Made by a program: the position numbers and the translations under genes | Origin: Aureibaculum marinum | GTDB taxonomy: Bacteria; Bacteroidota; Bacteroidia; Flavobacteriales; Flavobacteriaceae | DNA length: 64,000 nt | Reading direction: 5' to 3' | Assembly (NCBI RefSeq): GCF_003813905.1 | Contig: NZ_RPFJ01000040.1 | Coordinates: 20,645-84,644, forward strand | Shown here: positions 27,547 to 37,434 of the stretch, one piece after another | Layout: every line of letters begins with the position of its first letter | Numbering within the stretch: the first letter of the stretch is position 1 | Notes under the pieces: model-generated | The model's database searches: none | Told to the model about the DNA's origin: nothing | The model's input: the letters and a program-made list of their open reading frames with translations, nothing else

Positions 27547-27619
27547 TGACCGGGCTGGGGCTCGAACCCAGGACCCTCTCCTTAAAAGGGAGATGCTCTA
27601 CCAACTGAGCTACCAGGTC
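27547..27619 (-). tRNA. tRNA-Lys (TTT)
   Basis: A 73-base cloverleaf on the minus strand: D arm GCTCAGTTGGTAGAGC, anticodon stem TCTCC/GGAGA with loop CTTTTAA (anticodon UUU), variable loop GGGTC region and T arm CTGGG-TTCGAGC-CCCAG, discriminator A. The acceptor stem is GACCTGG/CCCGGTC, which leaves a U5-C68 mismatch. The 3' CCA is not encoded. Confidence 0.95.
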
Positions 27620-27729
27620 TTCGTTATTGCGGTTGCAAATATAATATCAAATATTTATTTTGCAAGGTATTTTTTAAAAAATTTTCTACGATATTTGTAA
27701 CCCTCATATTATAAGACAAATAAGTTTTT

Positions 27730-28248
27730 ATGAAATTAGTTTTACTAGGGTATATGGCAAGTGGCAAGTCGTCAATTGGCAAAATTTTGGCACAAAAGCT
27801 AGATATTTTATTCATCGATTTGGATAATTACATCGAAAAAAAGGAAAATTTAAGTATTTCAGAGTTATTTAAAACGAAAGGAGAAATCTATTTTAGAAAA
27901 AAAGAAACCTATTATTTACAAAAATTGTTAAAAAAAGATGGTGATTTTATATTATCATTAGGTGGAGGCACACCTTGTTATGGCAATAATATGGATTTAG
28001 TTAATCAATTTGATGCGTCAATATATTTAAAATCTTCTTTGCAACAGACATTTTTAACCTTATCTAAAGAAGAAAATAAAAAATCAAGACCGTTAATTGC
28101 ATCAATTTCTAATGATGACCTAAAAGAATTTATTGCCAAACATTTGTTTGAACGGGCTCCATATTATGAGAAAGCAATGCATCATGTTTTAATTGACAAT
28201 AAGAAAATGGATCAGATTGCTGAAGAAATATTGTTGGTAGTGACATAA
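27730..28248 (+). CDS. aroK: Shikimate kinase
   Basis: Shikimate kinase phosphorylates shikimate on the way to chorismate. The 172-residue protein starts with the Walker A loop GYMASGKSSIG, has the shikimate-binding FIDLDNYIE, the Arg in YFRKKE, and the LGGGTPCY loop. The lid region includes SRPLI with the catalytic Arg. The gene is convergent with the phosphoribosyltransferase gene with only 2 bp between their stop codons. Confidence 0.95.
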   Translation: MKLVLLGYMASGKSSIGKILAQKLDILFIDLDNYIEKKENLSISELFKTKGEIYFRKKETYYLQKLLKKDGDFILSLGGGTPCYGNNMDLVNQFDASIYLKSSLQQTFLTLSKEENKKSRPLIASISNDDLKEFIAKHLFERAPYYEKAMHHVLIDNKKMDQIAEEILLVVT

Positions 28249-28250
28249 AC

Positions 28251-28748
28251 TTAATCTAAATACGCAACCATTTTAGAGCCTTTTATTTCTAATGCAATAT
28301 GTTCTTGTATAGATGTAGACAATGACAATCCTTTAAAATCTGCCTTAATTGGATATTTTTTATGATTTCTATTAACCAGTACAGCAGTTTTAAACTGTTT
28401 TAAAGGAACTTCTAAAAAATGCTTAACGGCATACATTAGAGTGGTGCCAGAATTTAAAACGTCATCTACCAATACTAGAGATTTATTTTTATATTCATTT
28501 TTATCTAATGAAGTTTCAATAGCATTTAAAGGATTTTTTTTGTCAATAATAACTTCGCAAACAGTAGCTTTTAGTGGAGAAATTTCTTCAACAATAGATT
28601 TTAATTCTTGGGCTATAACAAATCCATTTTTGGCAATACCAGCAATAATAACTTCTTTTTGATTGGCATTAGTTTCATAAATTTGAAATGCCATTCTTCT
28701 AATTTTATGTTGTATTTCTGTGTTATTCAGTATTATTGAACGCTTCAT
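28251..28748 (-). CDS. Phosphoribosyltransferase (PyrR-like)
   Basis: The 165-residue protein has the type I phosphoribosyltransferase PRPP loop LVLVDDVLNSGTTL and the PPi-binding segment IAGIAKNGFVIA. The overall pattern, including LVNRNHKKYPIKADF, resembles PyrR (uracil phosphoribosyltransferase/pyrimidine regulator), but the order and short length suggest a PyrR-like salvage or regulatory enzyme. No pyrimidine genes or PyrR-type attenuator are visible nearby, so regulation by RNA binding is not supported here. Confidence 0.85.
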   Translation of the reverse strand: MKRSIILNNTEIQHKIRRMAFQIYETNANQKEVIIAGIAKNGFVIAQELKSIVEEISPLKATVCEVIIDKKNPLNAIETSLDKNEYKNKSLVLVDDVLNSGTTLMYAVKHFLEVPLKQFKTAVLVNRNHKKYPIKADFKGLSLSTSIQEHIALEIKGSKMVAYLD

Positions 28749-28770
28749 TGAATTCTATTTTAATGAGCAT

Positions 28771-28778
28771 CAAAGATA
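28771..28778 (-). promoter_or_regulatory. Promoter -7 element for the phosphoribosyltransferase gene
   Basis: On the minus strand TATCTTTG matches TAnnTTTG, 22 bases before the ATG. Confidence 0.5.
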
Positions 28779-28869
28779 AGGATAAGTTTCTTTTTTAAAT
28801 GAACAAATAGCCTGATTGTTAGTCCTGCATTACTTAATTTTGTATAATCTTAACTATTTGTTAATACTT

Positions 28870-28901
28870 TTGTAGATGATTAAATAGTTTATATATATTT
28901 G
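28870..28901 (+). promoter_or_regulatory. Two-part promoter of accA
   Basis: TTG at 28870-28872, a 21-base spacer and TATATTTG at 28894-28901 form a good Bacteroidetes housekeeping promoter, 22 bases before the accA ATG. Confidence 0.65.
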
Positions 28902-28923
28902 TAATATCAACCAAAACTATTTT

Positions 28924-29877
28924 ATGGAGTATTTAGATTTTGAAAAACCGATACAAGAATTAGAAGAGCAGTTATCTAAATGTTTGATAATTGGTAAAGA
29001 GAGTGAAGTAGACGTTACTGAGACCTGTGAGCAAATAGAAAAGAAGTTAGAAAAAACTCGTACCGATATATATAAGAATCTTACGGCTTGGCAACGTGTA
29101 CAATTATCAAGACACCCTTCTAGACCATACACTTTAGATTTTATAGAAGCAATTACCAAAGGAACATTTATGGAATTGCATGGAGATAGAACTGTGAAAG
29201 ATGATAAAGCCATGATTGGTGGTTTAGGTAAAATTGGAGACCAGTCTTTTATGTTTATCGGTCAACAAAAAGGGTATAATACCAAAACACGCCAATATAG
29301 AAATTTTGGAATGGCAAATCCAGAAGGATATCGTAAAGCATTACGATTGATGAAAATGGCTGAAAAATTTGGTATTCCAGTTGTAACTTTTATTGATACT
29401 CCTGGTGCATATCCAGGATTGGAAGCTGAAGAGCGTGGGCAAGGTGAAGCTATTGCTAGAAATATCTTTGAAATGAGTATTTTAAAAACTCCTATTATTT
29501 CTATTATTATTGGAGAAGGTGCTTCTGGTGGAGCTGTTGGAATTGGAGTAGGAGATAGGGTATATATGATGGAAAATACATGGTATACTGTTATTTCTCC
29601 AGAGTCGTGTTCGTCAATTTTATGGCGTAGCTGGGATCATAAAGAAGAGGCGGCAGAAGCCTTAAAGTTAACCGCAAAAGACATGAAAAAACAAGGGTTA
29701 ATTGATGGTATTATTAAAGAACCTTTTGGTGGAGCTCATAGTAATAGAGAAGAAGCTTTTGCTATTGTAGAAAAACAAATTGTTAAAACCTATAACGAAT
29801 TAAGTAAATTAACTATTAAAAAGTTAATTAAAGAACGTATGGAAAAGTACGAAGCTATGGGAGTTTACAATGATTAA
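28924..29877 (+). CDS. accA: Acetyl-CoA carboxylase, carboxyltransferase subunit alpha
   Basis: AccA and AccD together move the carboxyl group from biotin to acetyl-CoA, committing carbon to fatty acids. The 317-residue protein starts with the typical [13 protein letters not shown] helix, has [37 protein letters not shown] and [13 protein letters not shown] (crotonase-fold oxyanion hole). Length is standard. It has its own promoter. Confidence 0.97.
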   Translation: MEYLDFEKPIQELEEQLSKCLIIGKESEVDVTETCEQIEKKLEKTRTDIYKNLTAWQRVQLSRHPSRPYTLDFIEAITKGTFMELHGDRTVKDDKAMIGGLGKIGDQSFMFIGQQKGYNTKTRQYRNFGMANPEGYRKALRLMKMAEKFGIPVVTFIDTPGAYPGLEAEERGQGEAIARNIFEMSILKTPIISIIIGEGASGGAVGIGVGDRVYMMENTWYTVISPESCSSILWRSWDHKEEAAEALKLTAKDMKKQGLIDGIIKEPFGGAHSNREEAFAIVEKQIVKTYNELSKLTIKKLIKERMEKYEAMGVYND

Positions 29878-29901
29878 GTAAAGTTATTTAGCTAACTGTA
29901 T

Positions 29902-30675
29902 TTAAGTGTAATAAGTAGCTTTTTTGTCACGACAAAAACTAATAAGTTTCATTCCAAATTCTTTTGCAAAATCAATAGCTAATGAAGAACTTGCAGAAAC
30001 TGAAGCTACCACAGGAATATTTGCAATAAAAGCTTTTGAAATAATTTCGTAAGAAACACGGCCGCTTACTATTAAAATAGAAGCGGCTTTTATTTTATTA
30101 TTTGTTAAAAGGTTTCCAATACTCTTGTCAACAGCATTATGTCTTCCAATATCTTCTTTTACAGTTAGTAATTGATGTTCTTTATTAAAAATAGCAGCAG
30201 CATGTGAGCCTCCTGTTTTTTTAAAAAGTACTTGTTTTTGTTTCATTTCAAAAAATAATCTTTGTAATTGAGATGGTTTTATTGTAATTTCATCTCTCAT
30301 TTTATTTCCCGTTACTTTAATATCATCAATTTTTTGTTTTCCACAAATGCCACAAGACGATACTGATAGTAAAGTACGTTTGTTTAAATATCCATTTCCT
30401 AAATTGTTTTTCGGTATGCTTACATTTATAATACTAAAACCATTTGTAGAGGCTTCTAAAATTTCATAATCAAAATTTTGAGGTTTTTTATAGATGTCTT
30501 CTGCAAATAAAAGTCCTCTTATAAGCTCGTAATCATTTCCTGGAGTTCTCATAACTACAGTATATGCTTCGCTATTGATATTTATTTGTAAAGGAGCTTC
30601 AATAACAAGCGTGTCACTGATTTTTTTTAAATCATTTTCTAATGCTTTATAGGCTTCGTAATTAAAAGTGGACAT
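29902..30675 (-). CDS. fdhD: Formate dehydrogenase accessory sulfurtransferase
   Basis: FdhD transfers sulfur from the IscS-type desulfurase to the molybdenum cofactor, which activates formate dehydrogenase. The conserved Cys pair is present in SSCGICGKQ, with GGSHAAAIF and VKEDIGRHNAVDK further on, and SGRVSYEII toward the end. I place the start at the ATG at 30675, 10 bp after the fdhA stop, because the in-frame start at 30711 is a TTG inside fdhA. It is the last gene of the fdhB-fdhA-fdhD set. It ends convergent with accA. Confidence 0.93.
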   Translation of the reverse strand: MSTFNYEAYKALENDLKKISDTLVIEAPLQININSEAYTVVMRTPGNDYELIRGLLFAEDIYKKPQNFDYEILEASTNGFSIINVSIPKNNLGNGYLNKRTLLSVSSCGICGKQKIDDIKVTGNKMRDEITIKPSQLQRLFFEMKQKQVLFKKTGGSHAAAIFNKEHQLLTVKEDIGRHNAVDKSIGNLLTNNKIKAASILIVSGRVSYEIISKAFIANIPVVASVSASSSLAIDFAKEFGMKLISFCRDKKATYYT

Positions 30676-30685
30676 AGATGTGAGG

Positions 30686-33397
30686 TTATATTTTTTCAAA
30701 ATCAACTGCAACCACTTTGTATTCAGGAGTTAAAGTTTCTTTGTCTCCAACACTTCCAGTTATTATGTTTATAAATACTTCAGGTTGATGAAAAGTAGTT
30801 CTTAACACACCTTTTTTTACATTTTTAGAAATTTTTACAGGTATAGTAACACTACCACGATCAGAAAATATTTTTACCATATCATCATTAGTAACTCCTT
30901 TTCTTTTTGCATCTTTCGGATGTACTTCTAAATAATCTTTAGCTAAAAGATATTGATTGTCGGTTCTTCGGGTCATGGTTCCAGAATTGTAATGCTCTAA
31001 CTCTCTACCCGTTGTTAAAATAAAAGGATAATTTGTACCATGTTCAACAATTTCTGGAGATTCTTCAAAATCAAAATGATGGAAGGTTCCTTTTCCTTTT
31101 TTAAATGCTCCATTTACATGTAGTGTTTTAGTGTCCGTTCCATCGGCATTTATAGGCCATTGCAACCCATTGGTGCCTAACCTTTCCCAAGTTAATCCCT
31201 TCATAAAAGGAATAACATCTGCAATTTCTTCAATAATTTTTGCTGCATCATAAGTTAAACCTGTGGGTTGTGTATAACCTAATTTATGCATCATGTCAAT
31301 AATAATTTGACCATCAGGTTTGGTATTTCCAATAGGTTCAATTACTTTATTAACGCGTTGTACACGACGTTCGCCATTAGTAAATGTTCCATTTTTTTCA
31401 AAATAAGAAGAAGCAGGTAAAATTACATCTGCCATTTTTGATGTAGCTGTCATAAATAATTCTTGAACCACAATCAATTCTAAATTTTCAAATGCTTTAA
31501 TACTGTGATTTGTGTTTGGATCAGTCATTATAGTGTCTTCACCCATAATGTATAAGGCTTTCAGTTTTCCTTCAATAGCTGCATTTAACATATCAGGAAT
31601 TTTTAACCCTTCTTTTTCTGGCATTTTATTGATTCTATATTTTTTTGCATAATAGTGTTGAATTTCAGGGTCATTTACATCTAAATATCCAGCTCCTTGA
31701 TGTGGTTGAACCCCCATATCAGCAGCTCCTTGTACATTGTTTTGACCCCGTAACGGATTTAATCCTACTCCTTTTCTACCAACATTTCCAGTCATCATAG
31801 CGATATTTGAAAGTAGCATAACCGTTTTACTACCTTGAAAATGTTCTGTAACACCCAACCCATGAAACTCCATAGCTCTATTTGCATTGGCATAGGCAAT
31901 AGCAGCATTTTTTACTAATGTTTTGGCTACTCCTGTAAGTTCAGACAGAGCATCCATATCTAATGCTAATACATGATTTTTAAAATCGTCATACATTTCA
32001 GTATAGGTATCAATAAAATCTTGTTTTACCAGATTTTCAGTGATAATATAATAAGCCATCATATTTAAAATAGCCACATTTGTACCTGGTCTAATTTGTA
32101 AAAAATGTGTAGCTAATTTTGCCAATGTTGTTTTTACAGGGTCTACTACAATAGAAGTTACCCCTTTCATAAATGCTTGTTTTAATTTAGCTCCTGTCAC
32201 AGGATGTCCTTTTAAAGGATTGGCACCAAATAAAAATATAGCGTCTGCTTCTTTTAAGTCTTCAATTGAATTAGTAGCTGCTCCAGTACCAAAAGATTGT
32301 TGCATGCCAAATGCAGTAGGTGCATGGCAAACTCTGGCACAACCATCTATATTGTTAGTGCCAATTGCAACTCTTATCATTTTTTGCATTAAATAATTTT
32401 CTTCGTTTGTAGCTCTAGATGATGAAAAACCGCCAATTGCATTCGCACCATATTTGTTTTTTATATATAATAATTTTTTGGCTACAAAATCATAGGCTTC
32501 TTCCCAGGTTACAACTTCAAAAGTTCCATTTTTTTTAATCATTGGTTCACGTAAACGGTCAGGATGATTGTAAAATTGAAAAGCGAAACGACCTTTTAAA
32601 CAGGTGTGCCCTTCATTTACTTCTGCTGTTTTAGGAGCCTGAATGCCTCTAATTTTTCTATCAATTACAGCAACTTCTAGTTGACATCCTACACCACAAT
32701 AGGTACATGTTGTTTGAACAGTTTTATCAGGTATTAGGGTTTTTGTTTCAAATTTATCTGTTAAAGCTTCTGTAGGACAAGTTTGCACACAAGCACCACA
32801 AGAAACGCAAGCGGACTCATCAAAAGTAGTATCAAATCCTTTAATAATACGAGTTGCGAAACCTCGCCCTGACATGTTTAAAATCATTTCACCTTGAATT
32901 TCTTCACAGGCTCGTACACAACGATAACAGTTAATACATTGTGATAAGTCAGATTTGATATAAGGATGTGCTCGGTCAGGTTCTATTGTTAAATGATTAT
33001 CTCCTTTAGGATAACGTATGGTTGGAATTCCTATTTGAGCTATTGTTTTTTGGAATTCAGTTGGAGCTTTGTTTTCTGGAGCAACTAATTTATCAGTAGG
33101 ATAATCTGTTAAAACTAACTCTACAATATTTTTACGCAAGCGTTTTATTTTATCTGTGTTGTGATAGATGTAAAGACCTTCTGTAACAGGGGTGTGGCAT
33201 GAAGCTAAAGTTTTTGTACTACCATTTTTTTCTTTTGCAACTTCTACAGAGCATACACGACAAGAACCAAAATTGTCAAGCCTATCGTCTTGGCACATTG
33301 TGGGTATAGCCTCTCTATTTTCAACTCTTCTAACAAAGTCAAGAATGGTTTCTCCTTTTATTATGCTATGTGCTGTGTCATTTATGTATGCTTTCAT
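30686..33397 (-). CDS. fdhA: NAD-dependent formate dehydrogenase, catalytic alpha subunit
   Basis: This 903-residue protein oxidises formate at a bis-MGD molybdenum (or tungsten) site. The N-terminus is a [2Fe-2S] ferredoxin-like domain, then an NuoG-type region with clustered Cys/His, a bacterial ferredoxin pair (CINCYRCVRAC and CVSCGACVQTC), the 4Fe-4S motif CTYCGVGCQLEV at the start of the molybdopterin domain, and the active-site ligand Cys in CARVCHAPTAFG. This ligand is Cys, not selenocysteine. I prefer the ATG at 33397 (MKAYINDTAHSI) over the TTG seven codons upstream. Electrons would pass to NAD through the FdhB-like subunit encoded upstream. Confidence 0.93.
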   Translation of the reverse strand: MKAYINDTAHSIIKGETILDFVRRVENREAIPTMCQDDRLDNFGSCRVCSVEVAKEKNGSTKTLASCHTPVTEGLYIYHNTDKIKRLRKNIVELVLTDYPTDKLVAPENKAPTEFQKTIAQIGIPTIRYPKGDNHLTIEPDRAHPYIKSDLSQCINCYRCVRACEEIQGEMILNMSGRGFATRIIKGFDTTFDESACVSCGACVQTCPTEALTDKFETKTLIPDKTVQTTCTYCGVGCQLEVAVIDRKIRGIQAPKTAEVNEGHTCLKGRFAFQFYNHPDRLREPMIKKNGTFEVVTWEEAYDFVAKKLLYIKNKYGANAIGGFSSSRATNEENYLMQKMIRVAIGTNNIDGCARVCHAPTAFGMQQSFGTGAATNSIEDLKEADAIFLFGANPLKGHPVTGAKLKQAFMKGVTSIVVDPVKTTLAKLATHFLQIRPGTNVAILNMMAYYIITENLVKQDFIDTYTEMYDDFKNHVLALDMDALSELTGVAKTLVKNAAIAYANANRAMEFHGLGVTEHFQGSKTVMLLSNIAMMTGNVGRKGVGLNPLRGQNNVQGAADMGVQPHQGAGYLDVNDPEIQHYYAKKYRINKMPEKEGLKIPDMLNAAIEGKLKALYIMGEDTIMTDPNTNHSIKAFENLELIVVQELFMTATSKMADVILPASSYFEKNGTFTNGERRVQRVNKVIEPIGNTKPDGQIIIDMMHKLGYTQPTGLTYDAAKIIEEIADVIPFMKGLTWERLGTNGLQWPINADGTDTKTLHVNGAFKKGKGTFHHFDFEESPEIVEHGTNYPFILTTGRELEHYNSGTMTRRTDNQYLLAKDYLEVHPKDAKRKGVTNDDMVKIFSDRGSVTIPVKISKNVKKGVLRTTFHQPEVFINIITGSVGDKETLTPEYKVVAVDFEKI

Positions 33398-33462
33398 AAT
33401 ATGTTTATTTAACCACAAGTTTGGTAAAGGTAGTTAGTGATAATTTTACACTCTTTAGTAAA

Positions 33463-35082
33463 CTACTTAAAATATTCCTTTAATTCGTCTTCAAAATATT
33501 GTAGTGCATTTTTAATAGGCAACGGCACACCACCTCCTAAAGCACATAATGAACCGAGTTCTAAGGTTTCTATAAGGTCATTAAATAATTGTCTGTCAAT
33601 TTTATACGATTCATTTTGTGCTTTTTTTAGCATTTCATAACCTCGGTGCGATCCAATTCTGCATGGATAGCATTTTCCACAAGATTCGTCTGCAGTGAAT
33701 TCTAATAGGTGTTCAATAAATTTTATTATGGGAAAATGGTTAGGAATAGAAACTATACTTGCGTGTCCTAATAAAAAACCGTGATTGGTAAACGATTCAA
33801 AATCTAATGTTAAGTCTTTAACTTTATGAATAGGAACTATGCCACCTAAAGGACCTCCAATTTGTAAGGCTTTAATCTCAGATTTAAATCCTTTTCCATA
33901 TTCTTCAATTACTGATTTTAAAGGGGTTCCCATTTCAATTTCATACATGCCTGGGCGATTAAAATAACTATCTAAAGAAACCATTTTTGTACCTGTAGAT
34001 TTTCCATTTCCTAAAGCAGCGTAAGCCGCTCCTCCATGTTTTAGTATCCAATGGATGTTTGCAAAAGTTTCTACATTACTTAAAACAGTAGGTTTTCCAA
34101 AAAGACCATATTGAGCGGGATAGGGTGGGCGTACTCGTACTTCAGGACGTAATCCTTCTATAGAATTTAACAATGCAGTTTCTTCTCCACAAACATAAGC
34201 TCCTTGTCCGCGTATAATTTTAAATCTAAAATGTTGAAGTAGGTTTAAATCTTCTAATTGTTTAATTGCTTGTTTTATTTTTCTAATAGAATTAGGATAT
34301 TCACCTCTAATGTAAAGTACACCTGTATTTGCTCCAACGGTTTTACCAGCTATTAGCATTCCAAATAATACTTTATGAGCTTGATGTTCCATTAAATACA
34401 TATCAGAATAGGCTCCAGGATCACCTTCATCCGCATTACAAACAATATATTTTTGAGTTTCATTCTCTTTTAAAACGGCATCTAATTTAAAGTAGAAAGG
34501 AAATCCAGCACCACCACGACCTCTTAAGTTAGACTGTTTTAACTGTTCTATTACTTTTTCAGGATGTTTGATATAGGATTCAAATAATGTATAAAATTCT
34601 GTAATATTTTCAATTTTTGAAGTTAAAATAGGTGTGGAGCTAGAGCCAATATAGTAGGTGTTTTCTAAAGCAGGTGTATCGGAAATTATTTTTTCTAGAG
34701 CTTCGATTGAATGAGCTGAGTACGTATGATTATTATATAAAAAGGCATTATTTTTATGACAATGGCCAAGACATGGCACATGTCCTATTTTATCAGCATC
34801 TACAAGTGTACTAAGTTTTTCTGTTAATTGGTCTTGAGTACCCGCAACCATACAAGCGGTGCCATTACAAACATGAACTTTTTTTTCTTGATTTTCTGGA
34901 CGTAAAAAATCATAGAATGATGCAGTACCAATCACAACAGAATCATCTATCATAAATCGTTTGGCTAAGTTGTGAAATTCTTTACTACTTACTTTTTTCT
35001 TAGATAAAGCAGTTATATTTTCGAAAAGGTTATCGTCTAATTCTTTTCTATAGGATAATGATCTGATATTCTTATTTGCCAT
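33463..35082 (-). CDS. NAD-binding beta subunit of formate dehydrogenase (NuoE-NuoF fusion)
   Basis: The 539-residue protein fuses two complex I-like modules. Residues ~20-140 are NuoE-like thioredoxin-fold with the [2Fe-2S] ligands CNGTAC and CLGHC. The rest is NuoF-like: GRGGAGFPFYFKL (FMN/NAD site), NADEGDPGAYSD, GAYVCGEETAL, and the 4Fe-4S ligands CGKCYPCRIG with a later Cys in GSLCALG. This is the diaphorase subunit that passes electrons from FdhA to NAD, as FdsB does. It lies 65 bp upstream of fdhA on the same strand, completing a soluble NAD-linked formate dehydrogenase. A formate role is inferred from fdhA and fdhD next to it. Confidence 0.9.
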   Translation of the reverse strand: MANKNIRSLSYRKELDDNLFENITALSKKKVSSKEFHNLAKRFMIDDSVVIGTASFYDFLRPENQEKKVHVCNGTACMVAGTQDQLTEKLSTLVDADKIGHVPCLGHCHKNNAFLYNNHTYSAHSIEALEKIISDTPALENTYYIGSSSTPILTSKIENITEFYTLFESYIKHPEKVIEQLKQSNLRGRGGAGFPFYFKLDAVLKENETQKYIVCNADEGDPGAYSDMYLMEHQAHKVLFGMLIAGKTVGANTGVLYIRGEYPNSIRKIKQAIKQLEDLNLLQHFRFKIIRGQGAYVCGEETALLNSIEGLRPEVRVRPPYPAQYGLFGKPTVLSNVETFANIHWILKHGGAAYAALGNGKSTGTKMVSLDSYFNRPGMYEIEMGTPLKSVIEEYGKGFKSEIKALQIGGPLGGIVPIHKVKDLTLDFESFTNHGFLLGHASIVSIPNHFPIIKFIEHLLEFTADESCGKCYPCRIGSHRGYEMLKKAQNESYKIDRQLFNDLIETLELGSLCALGGGVPLPIKNALQYFEDELKEYFK

Positions 35083-35129
35083 AACAGCACTAAAATACTA
35101 AAATATTAGATCAATTAAAAGTGTGAGTG

Positions 35130-36308
35130 TTAAACTTTTAGAGATATTAATACGATAAGCTGGTCTTTATGATTTTTTGTAAAAAATAAATAATGATTAC
35201 CACCTTCTTTAAGTTTTGTTTTTTTTCGAATTTGAGCTACAGTTTCAGGAAAATTTCTAGTGGTAATATTTGCTTGTTTTAAGTTTAAATCCTTTTTTAA
35301 TAGCTTAAGATTATAAGGAATAATATTTTTTATTTTAAAGCATCTTCCTGGAAATTCTATTAATTCTTTTGTGGTATATAAATGGCTATTAATATTAAGT
35401 TTATCTATGTTTAATTGATGTGATACTTCATTAAAAAGACCAGCTTTTAAAATGGCTGAATTTGGCTCATACACATAATTTAATGGAGGTGCTAGTTTGG
35501 CATTTCCATTGTTTTTATACTTTATAGCATTAAAGCGTTCAACAGAATTATTTTTTATGTTTATGGTTTTAATTTCAATTTCATTTTTGTAATCTTTTTC
35601 CAATAAAAAAAGTAATTCTTTTACTTCGTTCTTTATAGCAATTACATGTACTTCTTTTACAAAATTTAATTCAGATATGGCCGATGTAATATCTAACATT
35701 GGCGAAACCTTAAGCATAATTTGAGAACTGTTTTTGAATAAAGTATCTAAATCTTTTGGAACGTTAGGTTCACAGTCTTCTAGTAAAAATACTTTGCCTT
35801 TTACATCATTTCTACGAGAAGGATCTATATAAATCCAGTCAAATTGCTGTTGGGTTTCATTTAAATAGGTAATACCGTCCGCTGTTATAATGTTAATGTT
35901 TTTAATGCCAAAAGTTTCAAAATTATGTTTTGCAATTTCGGAAAGCTTTTGATTGATTTCACAATGTACTACTTGCTTAAATACATTTGCAAAAGCACAA
36001 ATATCAACACCAAAACCACCTGTAAGGTCAATAAGTGAGTTTCCTTTTATAAGATTAGCTTTGTATTGGGCAGTAATTTCAGATGACGTCTGTTCAATAT
36101 TTAATTTATTAGGATAATAAATGTTTTCAGTCTTAAACCATGTTGGTAATTTATGTTGTGCTTTTTTTTTAGACTCAATTTGGGTTGCTAATTCTTGAAT
36201 AGAAATATTAGTAAATGGACTACCTTTAAAAATTAACTTGGCAATGTCTGTATTTAAGTTTTTTGATATAAAACTCTGTACCTCAGTATTTAATATGTTT
36301 TTATTCAC
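35130..36308 (-). CDS. Class I SAM-dependent methyltransferase with THUMP-like domain
   Basis: The 392-residue protein has a Rossmann methyltransferase core in the middle: motif I LIDLTGGFGVD, an acidic pair after CEIN, and a DWIYIDPSRR motif resembling the N/DPPY type used by rRNA or tRNA methyltransferases. The N-terminal helical part (KLPTWFKTENIYYP) and the C-terminal THUMP-like domain (residues ~290-392) support an RNA substrate. The exact target is unknown. It precedes the fdh genes by 47 bp on the same strand and follows the AI-2E gene by 3 bp, which suggests they are cotranscribed. Confidence 0.85.
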   Translation of the reverse strand: MNKNILNTEVQSFISKNLNTDIAKLIFKGSPFTNISIQELATQIESKKKAQHKLPTWFKTENIYYPNKLNIEQTSSEITAQYKANLIKGNSLIDLTGGFGVDICAFANVFKQVVHCEINQKLSEIAKHNFETFGIKNINIITADGITYLNETQQQFDWIYIDPSRRNDVKGKVFLLEDCEPNVPKDLDTLFKNSSQIMLKVSPMLDITSAISELNFVKEVHVIAIKNEVKELLFLLEKDYKNEIEIKTINIKNNSVERFNAIKYKNNGNAKLAPPLNYVYEPNSAILKAGLFNEVSHQLNIDKLNINSHLYTTKELIEFPGRCFKIKNIIPYNLKLLKKDLNLKQANITTRNFPETVAQIRKKTKLKEGGNHYLFFTKNHKDQLIVLISLKV

Positions 36309-36311
36309 TGT

Positions 36312-37394
36312 TTATAAATCCTTTGTAAGAGATTTTACAATTTTATTATCAGATAAAAATTCTTTTAAAATAACTTTAATTGCTGTATATCCAGGCACGG
36401 CTACTATCATTCCTACAACACCAAATAATAATCCTCCAATTATAATTACTAAAAAAATTTCTAAAGGATGTGCTTTTGTAGCTTCAGAGAAAATTTTTGG
36501 TTGACTAAAAAAGTTATCAATTAATTGAGCAATTAAATATCCAATTAGTACATATACCGTATTCGGAATTATTTCTGTTTTAAAATCTAGGGTAATATCA
36601 CTAGTCATAGTAAGTGTTAGCATTAATACACCCCCAATTAAAGGTCCTATATATGGTATTAGGTTTAATAATGCACACAAAAAAGCTATAACTATGGCAT
36701 TGTTTACACCAATAATTAGTAATACTGTTGTATAAATTATAAAAAGAATAGAAATTTGTAGGAGTAAGCCTAAAAAATAACGAGACAATAAATCTTTTAT
36801 CTTTTCTATTGATTTTTGAAAGCGTTTTTCTTTATTTCTAGGAACTAATGTAAGTAACCCTCTATTTAACAAGCGACTATCTTTCATTAAAAAGAATGAA
36901 ATAAATAATACTGAAAACAGACCTATACTTATGTTTCCAACGGCACTAACCAATGTGTTTAATAAATAAGGAACAGCTTTAAAATTTTTAAAAACATCTA
37001 CACTTTTTAGTTGTTCAAATATATTGACACCAATTTCTGAAAAGTAAGAGTTTACTTCAACTAGTAGTTGTTCAATATTGCGTTCGAGAGCATCTATATC
37101 TAATAGTGATAAATTTTGACCTTGTTTATAGAGTAATGGAATAAACATGGAAATTAACCCAAAGGTTAATGTTAAAAAAAGAATCATGGTTACAACAACA
37201 GCAAGCGTATTAGGAAATTTTAATTTGTTACGTAGAAATAAAATTACTGGGCGAGCAATTAATGATAATACTGCAGCGATTATAATATATACAATAACTG
37301 ATTGTATCAAATAGAAAAAATAGAGTAGCAGAGCTACGCCTATTATAATTGCAAGAGCTCTTAAGATTCCGTTAGCTATAATTTTTGAATTCAT
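36312..37394 (-). CDS. AI-2E family transporter
   Basis: The 360-residue protein has the eight-helix topology of the AI-2E (TerC-like PerM) family: strong hydrophobic segments at about 10-65 and 145-170, a soluble stretch in the second quarter (residues ~75-130), and a typical C-terminal cluster (LNLIPYIGPLIGGVLML, IIGGLLFGVVGMIVAVP). Members export small molecules, in some cases the AI-2 signal or sodium/proton antiport substrates; the cargo here is not known. It heads a probable minus-strand operon with the methyltransferase. Confidence 0.88.
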   Translation of the reverse strand: MNSKIIANGILRALAIIIGVALLLYFFYLIQSVIVYIIIAAVLSLIARPVILFLRNKLKFPNTLAVVVTMILFLTLTFGLISMFIPLLYKQGQNLSLLDIDALERNIEQLLVEVNSYFSEIGVNIFEQLKSVDVFKNFKAVPYLLNTLVSAVGNISIGLFSVLFISFFLMKDSRLLNRGLLTLVPRNKEKRFQKSIEKIKDLLSRYFLGLLLQISILFIIYTTVLLIIGVNNAIVIAFLCALLNLIPYIGPLIGGVLMLTLTMTSDITLDFKTEIIPNTVYVLIGYLIAQLIDNFFSQPKIFSEATKAHPLEIFLVIIIGGLLFGVVGMIVAVPGYTAIKVILKEFLSDNKIVKSLTKDL

Positions 37395-37434
37395 AGCTGT
37401 AAATATAGTTAATAATGATATTATAGCTAAATAA

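Noticed and set aside
28251..28748. PyrR attenuator control of pyrimidine genes
   Set aside because: No pyr genes or leader hairpins are present near this phosphoribosyltransferase gene.
30686..33397. Possible selenocysteine at the FdhA active site
   Set aside because: The ligand codon reads Cys in CARVCHAP and the frame has no in-frame TGA, so no selenocysteine insertion is needed.
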